Notes under the pieces: model-generated
Seen by the model: the letters and a program-made list of their open reading frames with translations, nothing else
Database searches by the model: none
What the model was told of the DNA's origin: nothing
From: Septoria linicola
Taxonomy: Eukaryota > Ascomycota > Dothideomycetes > Mycosphaerellales > Mycosphaerellaceae
NCBI GenBank assembly: GCA_024114885.1
Contig: CP099427.1
Span: 1,178,001-1,242,000, forward strand
Length of the DNA stretch: 64,000 nucleotides
Direction of reading: 5' to 3'
In this document: piece by piece, positions 41,474-52,611 of the stretch
Layout: the number at the start of each line of letters is the position of its first letter
Position numbering within the stretch: the first letter of the stretch is position 1
Made by a program: the position numbers and the translations under genes

Positions 41474-43677
41474 ATGCCTCGTGGAGTAGGCATCCTCGCA
41501 GTCAGCCTTGCGGCTAGCACCTCGTTGGCGGCACTCGATACCGCAGCACTTGCAAAGCAATACTACGGCAACGATGCAGCGTGGTATCAAAACAAGATTC
41601 CGTACTTCGAAGTTTCCGACTCGCACATTCAGGAAGTCTACTACTACCGTTGGAGGATCTTCCGTGCCCATCAGAGAGATCTGGGCCAGCGAGGATATGT
41701 TTCCACAGGTGAGCGCAGTACACAGCGGCGGCGCTTGCGGTTTGGCTAAGTATCGTCACAGAATTTCTCGATGATGTCGGTTGGCAGCTTGAGCCATGGG
41801 CCACGCTGAACGATGCTACTGGTTTCCACTTGGGCGAAGGCAGATGGCTGAGGGATCGTCGTTACGCCGACGACTACATCAACCACATGTAAGTCAAGCA
41901 GTATTAAGAAAATCCGCATTGTGGTTCCGAGATGTTGGTCACATGCAAGAAGCATCGCTAATCTCAATGTTTGCATCAGGTATGAGGGCGGTGGCAACGA
42001 TCGTCACTTCACAGATGTAAGCATTGCCTTGAGGTCAGAATGTGTCAGATGTCGAGCTGATCACTATTGTAGTACATGGCAGACTCTGTCTGGCAGCGAT
42101 ACCTTGTGGACGGCGACAGAGCATCGATCACAAGCCACTTGAACGCCATGACCAATCTTTTCAACCAGTGGAACGACGCGCTGGACACTTCCAAGGGCCT
42201 GTACTGGCGCGAGCCTCTTGCTGATGCTACCGAATACACGATCTCTTCCATCGATGCATCTGGCGGACAAGATGGTTTTGGTGGCGGCGAAGCATTCAGA
42301 CCTACGATCAATTCCTACATGTGGGCAAACGCGCTCGCCATTGCCAATGTTGCCGACTTGGCAGGTCAAGGCAATGTAGCAGCTGACTACCGCTCACGAG
42401 CAGCCAGCATCAAATCTCGCTTCCAAGCGGATATCTGGAACACTACCTTGGAGCACTTCATTGATCGCCACCAGAGGACGAACCAATTCGTGCAGTACTA
42501 CCAACCGATCCGCGGCCGAGAGCTTGCCGGATACGTGCCATGGATGTTCGGAATGCCAGACAATACCGACAAGTACAACCAGGCCTGGAAGCATCTTAAG
42601 GACACGAACAAGTTCAGAGGTAGCAACGGAATGCGTACCAACGAGCCATCGTACCAGTACTACATGCGCCAGTACCGTTACTTGGGTTCTCAGCGCGAGT
42701 GCCAATGGAACGGCCCAGTCTGGCCATATCAGACGACACAAGTGCTGCTCGGCATGGCCAACTTGCTCAACTCGTACACACAGAGTATCATCTCCAAGGC
42801 TGACTACTTGTATGAGCTGCGATCATACACCAGGATGCACTACTGGAACAACAAGCTCAACCTCGAGGAAGACTATGAGCCAGACAAGGCAGGTCCAATC
42901 GTTGGCCTTGAGCGCTCCCCACATTACTTCCACTCAGGCTACAACGACCTGATCATCTCAGGTCTTGTTGGTATTCGACCACGTGCAGACAACACTCTTG
43001 AGGTCAACCCAATGGTCCCAGCTGGATCGCTGCAGTACTTCCGCCTGCAAGACGTCATCTACCACGGCCGCAACATTGCAGTACAATGGGATGCCAACGG
43101 AAGCAGATACGGTCAGGGTGCTGGTCTACGCGTCGAGGTCGACGGCCAAGTCGTTGCTACGTCTTCGAGCTTGTCTAGAGTCACTGCTCAGATCAGCGGC
43201 GCCAACGCACCTGCCATCAACAGAAGCCAGATCGCCAAGTCGATTCAGCTCAGACGTGGCCAGAACCCATCAGGTTCCGCATCCAGTGGTCAAGATTCCG
43301 AGCGTATCCACGATGCCATCGACGGCAGAGTGTGGTTTATGCCTGAGTTAGCAAATGGTTGGGACTCTGATGCCACATCGGGAAGCTCTCAGCAATGGTA
43401 TGCTATTGACTTCGGAACTGCCACCTCGCTCACTGGCTGCGAGCTTGCTTTCTACGACGATGGTAACACGTTCGCGGTCCCCGCTGATTACGACATCCAG
43501 CGCTGGGATGGCAGCAATTGGGTCAAAATCCAGGGCAATGGTGCTTTCGGAGACAAGGCATTGGCAAATGGTATCACGAAGGTGTCCTGGCCATCGCTCA
43601 GCACAAGCAGATTGAGGGCGTTCTTCCCACAGGCGGCTGGCAAGAGGACGAGACTTGTTGAGTTCAAGGCATACTAG
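41474..43677 (+). CDS. Secreted MGH1-like six-hairpin glycoside hydrolase with C-terminal discoidin-like domain
   Basis: Four exons (41474-41708, 41762-41888, 41980-42016, 42073-43677) give 667 residues. A signal peptide (MPRGVGILAVSLAASTSLAAL) leads. The catalytic region has the block order I associate with the MGH1-like/GH63-related (alpha/alpha)6 barrel: YYYRWRIFRAHQRDLG, GFHLGEGRWLRDRRY, GNDRHFTD (in the 37-nt exon 3), TEYTISSIDASGGQDGF, RGRELAGYVPW, CQWNGPVWPYQTTQV, then PIVGLERSPHYFHSGYNDL. Candidate catalytic acids are the Asp/Glu of the SSIDAS and LEEDYEP segments. The last 140 or so residues (IDGRVWFMPELANGWD, QQWYAIDFG, YDIQRWDGSNWVKI) look like a discoidin/CBM32-type sugar-binding domain. 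The likely substrate is an extracellular glycan; the specificity is unknown. Confidence 0.85.
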
Positions 43678-44079
43678 ATGTGGAAGTCTAAGTCGTGATC
43701 AATAAACACGATGCACTAGGCAGCAGCATCTAGCAGTATTCTCACGCTCATAAAGTCTCCCCGTTCTTCATAGTCAGCACTGACGCTCCCTATGTGTCGT
43801 CAAATGCACCCTCTTATGGACTCCATGTTCGAGAGATCCAGTGGCCTCATCACGGGAAGAGAAGGGTCAAGGATGTGTGCTGCCGAGCATAGGAAATATT
43901 GGAATGTAGAGCTCCAAGATGTGGCGGGTTTTCCCTCGATCAAATTGCGAAGGGCGCCATCGACATTTGCCATGTTAAATTCACGTAGCTCTGGACTAGG
44001 TATATCACGTCGATCACTTGAAGAGGATGCTGAGCATAGCGATGTTCCCTCAATCACAACTCCTGGAGGCTTTCTGCAG
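43678..44079. other. Convergent 3' intergenic region
   Basis: About 400 bp between the glycosidase (+) and the EEP gene (-) stop codons, with no other feature. Confidence 0.45.
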
Positions 44080-45176
44080 CTAACGTCCTCGCTTCAATTC
44101 AAGCTCCACATCTGTGACAACAGCTTGATGATCACTATAGTAGACCTTCTCATCGAACACGTTTGCAAGTACTGCGTAGGTCTTCGGCGTCCAGCTTCCA
44201 GCTTTGTTCAAGAAGATCTGAGAAAGCGTCAGTGCACGAAGCGTTGCAAGCGACAAGATCTCGAGCGAATGTACTCACATAATCGATGAGGCTATCAGAT
44301 TGTCCATCGAAGCCGCTGAAGGTGCCAATTCGATTCCCGTAGTGCCGCGTCGCCGGGACAGCCTCTTTCACATCATACACAAGCGAGTCTTCTCGCGTGA
44401 GGTACTGATAAGCTTCTTGGCCTGGCTCGGAATTGAAGTCGCCAGTGAGAAATATGGCTGGCTGCTGTCGTTCTCGACTTTTGCCGGGACCATTTTGCCG
44501 CTTATTGATTTCCTCGGTAATCATGCGCGCAGAATCCTCTCGGGCGATTGTGCCGATATGATCGAAATGCGTATTCATGGCGGTGACTAATGCGCCAGTC
44601 TGTCTGTTCTCGAAGTCCCCTATGGTGAGGACTCGTGTCACTGCAGCATCCCAACCCTTCGAGCCTGGAATCTCAGGTGTGGGTGATAGCCAGATCGTCG
44701 AAGAGTTCTCTAGCTTCCAGACAGAAGGACGATACAGCAGGGGACTGTATTCGCCAGCTTCTTTTCCGTCGTCACGTCCAACACCGAGGAATGCCCATTC
44801 GGGCTCACTTTTTGCTCTACCATCATTGAGCCCAGTCATAATATCGTCGAGTTGGCTTTTCAGGACTTCTTGCATGCCAACGAATGCTGCTGGATTGCTA
44901 ATGGTATTGAAGCGGATTTGAGAGATCACGCGAGGCGCGCGTACACCTTCCCATGGCTCTTCGCCTTCTCCACGGTCCGTAGCCGCAAAACGGATGTCTG
45001 CACAGAGTCAGCTCAAACCGTTGCATATGTATCGTGCGTTCCCACTGTAAGACATGATCCTGATAAGCAGCGTGCTGAGTCCTACGGGAAGCTGCATGGC
45101 TGTTGTCGAAGGTGGTTCTGCCTGCCCCAGAGCTCAACGTGGGTAGCAGTAAAGCGGCCTTAAGTACACTTACCAT
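44080..45176 (-). CDS. Endonuclease/exonuclease/phosphatase (EEP) family protein
   Basis: A four-exon model (45176-45174, 45121-45046, 44997-44279, 44217-44080) gives 311 residues. Removing the 48-bp intron 2 restores the entry strand RIMSYNIRFA. Further EEP motifs are GMQEVL (metal-binding Glu), MNTHFDHIG, TGDFNSEPG (Asp/Asn) and, only in the last exon, SDHQAVV with the catalytic Asp-His. That final exon also supplies IDYIFLNKAG, so a model stopping at 44150 would lack the active-site His. The fold covers sugar/lipid phosphatases and nucleases; fungal members of this size are often secreted or cytosolic phosphodiesterases of unknown substrate. Exon 1 is just the ATG before GTAAGT; the alternative start is the ATG at 45097. 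No clear signal peptide is visible. Confidence 0.8.
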
Positions 45177-45984
45177 GATCCTATGTCGAAGGACTAAGCA
45201 GCTTTAGAGACTTCTGAGAGATCGACGGATGGCTGCCGCGAGGAGTATTCCATGCACTTGACTTGCTGTCGAGATGGTAGCGGCCAAGAGCCAAGTGAGA
45301 TCAGCGCCTTGAGCATTCGACGTCACCGATGTCCCAGTCACAGCCAGCCTCCAGGTGCATCGGTGTTGCCGTCAGCTGTGAGATTTCCAATGTAGTGGAA
45401 GGAGCAAACGTTGGCATGTTGTCAAGAGCAAGTCAGTCGAGAAGCTTTGTCACTGGGATAAAGTGTCTGTTGTCTAATACATTATGCAGATACCCTGCAG
45501 CTAAGTCGTGAATCATCATGGGGTATCTCAATCTCCCTCCTCAATCTAGAATTCTCACGACGACCTCCACTACCAGAGTGGCGCATCTGTCGATACTATT
45601 TGCCTTGCCGAACGATCCGAATGTGCAGCAGGTCGTTGACCCTGATCTCGGTTCCGGACTCGTACCTGAATCCAGCTGCAGGGTGCAATGCTGTGGCCCA
45701 AAGCTTGCTGTGTTTGGACACATCGGTAGTTCCAAGAATATGCAGGTGATCGTCGCCTTGCCCATTCGCACAACTCCAAAGTTGCATAACCTCCAGGTCA
45801 GGCATATTGGCGGGACGTCTTACCGAACCCAAACATGGCTGCGTTGCTGGCATTCTCTCATCGCGTGTCCTTCGGGTGACAGAGTTGTCTCTCGTCTAGA
45901 GCGCGACAATCTGCAGGTGGTGACTTCACTGACTTCGATTTGTTAGTTGTTGCGAGCTCTCCACTTGCTTGGACTATCTCCAAT
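45177..45984. other. Intergenic spacer
   Basis: About 0.8 kb between the EEP start and the GPCR stop, both on the minus strand. No coding or RNA signal is seen. Confidence 0.45.
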
Positions 45985-47406
45985 TCACCGCTGAAGGGGC
46001 ATGCGGATCCTGAGCAAAAGCTGCTCATTGTAGGCGTATGTCAAGGCATTGGCGAGTCCCACAAGCTGAGTGCTTGCCTGCAGGCCTCGTAGCCATAAAG
46101 GCGCCTCGCCGAAGGCTTCTACGATGCGCGTAGCCATTCCAGGTATCCACAAGATCACATAGAGAATGGGATATCCGTTCAGGAGCAGCATCTTTCTGAC
46201 AGCCTGCTTGCGTTGTCGAGCGCCCGACGAGACTATGTGAGTCGCAGCCCGGGCGAGTGACTGGTCGTTCGCAAACCCCATTCTTGCTGTGCCGCCAGAT
46301 TCGCTGAAGCGTGAGTAGTTGCCGGGCTGGGTAGTGCTGGCGATACTGCCGGCCTCGCCTTCTTCTTCGGTGATCGTGGCTGTCTTAGGCCGTAGAGGTT
46401 CTTCGTCGCATTCGTAAGTTGTTGTGATCGAGGATCTGACGCGAATGTGGTTTCCCTTACGTGGCATGTCTGTGAGAATGTGTTTGTCGTCTGAAGCTGC
46501 GAGCTTGTCCGCGGCGAGTTGGTCTGCAGTGCCTCCAGATGAACTGCTTACACCGAGTCTGCCGTATGCGCGGATCAGATAGATGTAGATGTACGTATAT
46601 ATGGCAATGGTTGTGATGAATATCGCAATCCGCCAGCCATGCGTCAGAGCATAGCGTAGGCCGAAGTGTTTGGCCTCGATCCAACACCAATTACCACTGA
46701 CTGGCCCATAGGCTTTAAGCGCAAGCGCGACGTTCGCTGTGTCAGTGTCAGCTTCGAGTCGCTGTCCATAGAGAGTTCCGTTTACCTGTAATGATCGGCG
46801 GAATCCATGGAATGGCACAAACGCAAGCCACTTGCCACCACGGCGGCTCGATCACGAATCGGGGTTTTCGCACCGTGAGCAGTACCGACAAAGAAATGAT
46901 CAGGATGCTGAAGTCGATCGCCTGCACAGAGAATTGCCCTATGTAGCCATTTGCGGTACACGCTGGTCCAGCTTCGAGCCCTGGACCAGGTTGATTGATC
47001 CTGGAGAGTGCAATGGCGCCAGATATGCTATTGTTCAGCGAGTTTATCCAATCTGCACAGAAGGTCAACTTGAGTCTGCAGAGTTGGGTATCGATCAAGT
47101 ATTGTACCTGCAACGAGGAGGTTGACGATCAATGCCTGCCTGAAATGTCGTTCAGGTGGATACAAAAAGTAGAAAATACCAAATGTTGTGCTGGCAAGAA
47201 ATGAGAGCACCGAACACACAAATGTTGGTACTGCGGTAGCAAGAGATAGCATATTGGCGATCTGGAGAACGTGGAGCCCGCAACCACGCACGTCGAGACC
47301 GTAGAAATGGTATACTTACGACACCGGACGAGCGCGGCTCTAAGTAAGCTCGTCCGTGCTGCGAGCGCACAATCTTGCGTGGTTCGTTGAAGACAGGGCC
47401 TCCCAT
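45985..47406 (-). CDS. Git3/cAMP-receptor-like G-protein-coupled receptor
   Basis: Four exons (47406-47320, 47261-47108, 47052-46786, 46736-45985) give 419 residues, with every intron in phase and 48-58 bp long. A cytosol-like head leads into helix 1 (LATAVPTFVCSVLSFLASTTF). DWINSLNNSISGA and CTANGYIGQFSVQAIDFSI form helices 2-3, the pattern of fungal Git3/cAMP-like receptors. Helix 5 is hydrophobic (IAIFITTIAIYTYIYIYL). A third intracellular loop of about 120 residues is Ser/Thr- and Glu-rich. The last part (LLLNGYPILYVILWIPGMATRIVEA) matches the GPR/Gpa2-type C-terminal domain. It probably senses carbon source or another extracellular cue and signals through a G-alpha/cAMP route. The ligand is unknown. 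Secure as a GPCR; subclass fairly sure. Confidence 0.85.
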
Positions 47407-49074
47407 GCTTTGGCTTTACAGACTGCTGGCTTACCATCTGTCCGTTGGAGTGCCGTCTTCTTCAGGCTGGGGGTGAATTCGCCGGACAACCTGTTGAATT
47501 TCATGGCCGATGCGCCGGACTGAAACAAGGCTCCTCGGCCGATGAGCGGTGGCAAGAGTATCGAGACTTTCGATTGCAATTGTGTGTGAAACAGAGTGCT
47601 GGCAACGACCCAGTCGCAATTATGTCAATGTCAGGCATAGACTCAATGACCTTCATCTTGGGATTGTGACGGCACAAGAGGACAGTAGATGAATGTAATC
47701 AAGGGACAGACACCGCAAAGAGCTGTGGGCACACTCACTAACTAACTAGTCGAACTAATCTACTTGGGGCCAAGACGGGCAGAAGACGTGAGACATGGCA
47801 CAGATGGGGAAGTGGATCCATGACTCCCACGTGTTTGTCCGTATCTCTCACGCTGACATGGCTGTTCGGTCATCAACAAATCAGACCTCTTCGTGTCGTT
47901 CAAACACATCGGCCAGCATACCATATGAGGTGACGTGCTGAGCGCTGCTCCACTATTGTCATGTGAAGCAACATCATCGCACCTGTTCCCGCCAAGGCAA
48001 AGCACCGATTCACATGAAGATAACAGCAGGACTTGGAGATACGACCACTACTTACCGAGCAGTGTACAATGGTGTAAGACTGCAAGCGAGGCAGAAGCGA
48101 GCTTGTGAGAATCATGCTACGAGACAAGTGACCGACATGATGGCAGACTTCACCAACAAGCCTTTACGAGGAACGAAGCCTGTCAACCACAAGCCTGTCC
48201 GTGCTCCAGGTGCCATGCGCTCAAGACACAAGCTCGAATCTAGCTCCGGAGAACCATGATGCTCATAAATCGACTGCAACACCACGACAGCGAGATCCCG
48301 CAGACACACACTCGCAGGTGGCGGCCATGCGGTGCATCTGCTCAGGTGCCATAGATCCATCCCAGCGATAGCCTTCTTTACGGCTCTGCCTAGGAGAGTA
48401 AATTTGAATACAATGATCGATACTGCCTCTCGACATTCCAGATGTAAGATAATTCTGATGTGAAGGTGCAAGTTTCAGATCTGTCCCGCTGGGACGCTCA
48501 ATCGGCACGAGACCGTGTGCCAAGCACGTATATTCTGCAACAACATTGCAGCAGTCACATACACCTCGTATATCATACCTCTGGCATGTGCTGACAAGCC
48601 GAATAATAGAAGTGATCTTCTGTGCGGAGGTGCAGCCGAGGCTTCCCTCGTGAACAACTGCTTAGACAATGCTGCTTCTGATTGGCTACATCGTTTCGTG
48701 GACGGTACCGTAGCATCTCTAACCTGACTACACTTCCTCTACTGGCAAGTTCGAACTGATTTCTGCCCAAGTGGGCAGTTCTTTGTCTCTTGTCGATCAT
48801 CCAATCCTAGTCGTTCGGCTTGACTTGCTCTACCGTCTCGCATCGCGAACGAGCTGGACCAGTATGCGGTGCTTCGATGAGGTTACCAGTGATACTGTGG
48901 CATCATGTGCTGAAGTTGAAGATTTAGGAACAGGTCCAAACCCCGCAGATCAAGATGTAGCGCTGGTCACAACTACTACATAAACCATCATGATTCCTTG
49001 CCGGTGCAGGCAACCAGATACCTCGCACGGCCTGTACCTCGTGCTTCAAACCAACAGATCACTCATCGTTCAGC
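47407..49074. other. Intergenic spacer, about 1.7 kb
   Basis: This is the divergent interval between the GPCR and the HsbA-like gene. Small frames up to 119 codons lack motifs. CACGTG is at 47829-47834. Nothing else is seen. Confidence 0.45.
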
Positions 49075-49735
49075 ATGCGTCTCACCTCTCTGATCATTAG
49101 CGGTCTCTTGACTGTCGCTTCGGCTCACCCACTCTACTCGGTCGTCAAGCGCGATGCAGCCAGCATCGTCGCTGCCCTCAAGACCGTCCAGACCAATGTC
49201 CAGACTTTGAACACTACCGTGACATCCTTCAATAAAGGGGATATTGATGGGCTATTCAAAGTACTCAAGATCCAGAAGGTACAAATATGAGGATGTATCG
49301 CCGAGAATGATTAGATGACTGATATTGAACCAATAGCAAACAAGTGCAGTCGGCAAATCTGTTGAAGCAGCAACACAGACCGCCCAAGCTTCAGAAGTGC
49401 TGAATGAAGACGACACTTTCAAGGTCGCTGAAGGTGTTCTCGCCCTCAAGGCAGACCTGGATACATTCCTCCCCAACCTCTCAAGCAAGAAGCCAGCATT
49501 CGACAGCGTCGGTGTCTTATTCAGCGTCAGCAAGACTGTCCTGAAGTCGTTGCAAGATCAGAAAGCACAGAGCGGTGCTCTTGGCGGTGCGATCACACCC
49601 AAATTAACGGGTCCTCTCGCAGGCTTTGCTCCCTTGATCAATGCACAAATTGCCGAGCAATTCGACAAGGCTATTGCTGTCTTCCAGCAACCTGGTGGTG
49701 TAATCCCTCTACCGGCGATCCCGTCCTTCCCTTGA
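49075..49735 (+). CDS. HsbA-like secreted/cell-wall protein
   Basis: Two exons (49075-49278 and 49337-49735) give 200 residues. A signal peptide (MRLTSLIISGLLTVASA) is followed by HPLYSVVKR, a dibasic processing site, and a helical domain of about 165 residues with low aromatic content. The spacing of Val/Leu heptads (IVAALKTVQTNVQTLNTTV; EDDTFKVAEGVLALKADL; IAEQFDKAIAVFQ) is that of the HsbA family (PF12296), which includes the Aspergillus hydrophobic-surface-binding protein HsbA and galactomannoproteins such as Mp1. Members bind hydrophobic surfaces or lipids and sit in the cell wall. There is a short Pro-rich tail and no GPI signal. It converges on a RING gene with only a 63-bp gap. Confidence 0.82.
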
Positions 49736-49798
49736 GGGCAGATATGACTGATGCCATGAGATGGGACATAGCTAGAGACATATAGAAGATATCGACAT

Positions 49799-50729
49799 CT
49801 AGCTCATAGGACGCAGCCCTTCACATGCCGAGATAAGCTCCCTTGATATTGATATCCTCGTGAGGTTAGAGTCAGCCACGATAGCGTGTAGCAGCACAAC
49901 TGCCAGAGAGGTTGCAAAAGCTGCGAGTCCGGACAGCAGCAGGAGCTCTCCGTAGCTCGCAATATGGTTATATCTCTTCGCGAACCAAAGGTCTATGGTA
50001 CCTTTGATAGAAGCGCATCCAATAATATTCGTCACTTCTTGCAGTATCGGCATCACTCGTCGGTGATCCAAAAAGCTGTATATTGGCACTTCCAATCCGC
50101 TCGGCATGAGAATGGCAATCTGAGTGCTCTTCTGTAGACCGATGAGAATGCATGCGCCGACGACTGCGCTCCCCAGGGTGGACATAGCCTCCACAGCCCG
50201 TCTCCCTCGAGGGTACTGGGCTTTGAGGACTGGTGATCGGCAGAGAGGGCAGTCCGCATTGATGTTTCTGTACTCCAGATATGCCATCAAGCAAGCTGTG
50301 CAGTAAAGATGTCGGCAGGGTAGCTGTAGTGGTGCGTTGAAGCTGTCTCGACATATTACACAGATCCCTTCGTCGAAAGATCTTTCGGGCGTGTGCAGGC
50401 TTTGGAGAACGTCCTTGATGCATCGCGGCGCGATGAAGTCTCGCAGATATCCCCTCGTGCTTATAGCGCCAGCAAACAGGAAAGAAGAGAGGAGTGTAAA
50501 GCTGATGATACAATAGAACAGACAGTCGCTCGATGTCTTAGACCGGTCTCTCAGACCTAGGCCCAGAGTGATTTCAAACTGTAGCGAGAGCACAAATAGT
50601 GCGACTGCAACGGCCTTCAACTGAGCCACACAGTAAGAATGCGATGAATGGGGTCGGATGTTGCCTGAGGTATTGTATGGCGGACGTAGAAAGAGAGAAG
50701 TGGCTGCACCTTTTGTCGGTGTTGGACAT
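49799..50729 (-). CDS. Membrane-bound RING-finger protein, second copy of this architecture
   Basis: A C3HC4 RING near the middle (CVIC, LPCRHLYCTAC, CPLCRSPV) is preceded by a hydrophobic segment (FYCIISFTLLSSFLFAGAI) and followed by membrane helices (AVVGACILIGL; LLLLSGLAAFATSLAVVLL). The main frame has no ATG at its 5' end; it opens at 50629 with GTG. A proposed 43-bp intron (50621-50579, weak GTTGAA donor) links it to an ATG at 50729 and gives 295 residues. The start is therefore tentative. The protein shares the hydrophobic-RING-hydrophobic layout of 26560-27399 but is clearly different in sequence. It probably acts as a membrane E3 ubiquitin ligase. It lies only 80 bp downstream of the amidase stop on the same strand. 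Confidence 0.6.
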
Positions 50730-50809
50730 TACACAGCATTCAACGGGCCCACAATCGATGTGGATCATAGCAAGGGAGATTCTCCACCCCCTGCGCTGTC
50801 ACCGGCTTC

Positions 50810-52611
50810 TCATGCACCTCTTGCAGCCTTCAGAACACCGTCTATCAACCTCGAATAACTTATCAACTCTTCGTCTTGCATAGGCCTTGTCACAAGCTGG
50901 ATAGAGGTGGGCGCTCCATGAACGTCTTCGGCTCGATCTACATCGATGGTCAGTATATTACGACAATGGGCCTTGCTACGCAGACAGCCTTACAGATACG
51001 GCCCATTTCTGGCTCTGGCCGCGCCAAGTCATCTGTATCGATGCTCTTGTCTGCTGTCCCAACTGGTATAATTAGGCCCGGGTATTGCAACAAGTTCCAA
51101 AGAATAGTGTAATGTGGAACTCCGAAGTCATCGTGGAGCACGGCAGTGGTCTGAGCAGGCGGACAGAGAATTATATCCAGCTGATTCTGTACCCATAGGT
51201 TATGCCAAAGAGCTTTGTACTCGCCAGCTAGGACATTCACGGAGAAAAGCTCTTCGAGAGTGAACCCTTCCGGCTTCATGGCGAGTGTATGGAGTGTCTT
51301 CAGCAAAGAAGGGATAATAGGCTCCCCACTAGCCTCGATGTTCTTTAGCCATGTTCTGGAGTTGTCCATTGACCAGTATGATGCTGCAAGATTCACGCTT
51401 GTTTTAATGGACGGCGTATCACTCAGAACGATGATTTCATGGCCTGCTTTTGCGAGAGCATTGGCCGAAGCTTCGAGAGCTCGACGTACAGGAGGGTGTG
51501 TTGGGAAGGCAGGGTCTTCCACGTAGTACCCTATCCGTAACTTGCCCGGCGTGCGATCCGCAATCGCAGCTCGCCATGGATAGAACACGGCTGTTGCATC
51601 ACGATCCCATGGCGAGGCCTCCAAGATTATGCGCATGAACAGCGCAATGTCCTCGAAAGAGTTGGCCAGTGGTCCAGCACATGCAGGAAAGCCGGGAGAG
51701 CCGCGCGCTGAACACCATGCTTGATTGCCGTACGGGACTCGATTGGGCGTTGGCTTGAGGCCATATGTTCCATTGACCAGCGCCGGTATTCTCACACTTC
51801 CTCCAATCTATCCCTGTGTCAGTAGTAATAGATGAAATTGGCACTTGGGGACTTACATCAGTGCCGATTCCTGAGAAACGAATCAGTGATAAGATCGACG
51901 GCATAATACGGACTCACACTCACCCAGAGGAGACCCTTTGAAGGCGACAAGTGCACCCTCGCCACCGCTAGAGCCTCCAGCGCCGAGATTGAGCTTGTGC
52001 GGGTTCAGCACTCTACCGAAGACATTGTTGTGGCTGTCTGCTGTCATAAGCGTCAAAGGTATATTTGTCTTGCAATACAAGATAGCCCCCAAGTCAAGCA
52101 GTAAGTCGACCAAAGGCGAGTTCTCTGTGTCCGCAGGACCGTCTAAGAACGAAACAAAGCCTAGTGTCGACTGAGAGCCCTTGTATCTGAAGGAGTCTTT
52201 GATAGAGACAGGTACTCCATGTAAAGGTCCTAAAGGCTTGCCATGTTCAGCAAGAAAAGTGTCCAGATATTGACCTCTCGCAATAGCATCATCGAAGAAT
52301 GTCTCTGTTAGGCACTGTGTAAGCTGCTGGGCGATAGCAGCACGCTTGGAGAAGGCAGTGGCTACTGCAGCCGCTTTCAAAGATCCTGATTGAACAGCGT
52401 TGGCCAGAGATCCCGCGTCTAGTTCAGTTATCTTGAGCTCTGCGTGAGACAGTATACCGCATTTCGCGGGCACGTCGAAGACGCTGATCGGAGTGGTTTC
52501 GTTGCCGTGGAGAAACTCTTGCCCTAGACGCCATTCCTCTGGTATCTTCGCAGATTCCGCTGCGCGTTTCGTTGCTGCTAGAGCCTGCCAGTCAAGCTTG
52601 GTGGCAGCCAT
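50810..52611 (-). CDS. Amidase-signature enzyme (acetamidase-like)
   Basis: Four exons (52611-51924, 51870-51857, 51807-50994, 50937-50810) give 547 residues, typical for fungal general amidases or acetamidases that hydrolyse carboxamides to acid and ammonia. The Ser-cisSer-Lys triad is present: Lys138 in VSIKDSF, Ser214 in GGSSGGEGAL and Ser238 in GTDIGGSVR, 24 residues apart as in fatty-acid amide hydrolase. The catalytic GIGTD piece is encoded by a 14-nt exon 2, so the nucleophile region is assembled from three exons. The last exon restores the conserved C-terminal VHGAPTSIQLV. The start is the ATG at 52611; earlier codons in the frame are non-ATG. The substrate is not evident. Confidence 0.88.
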
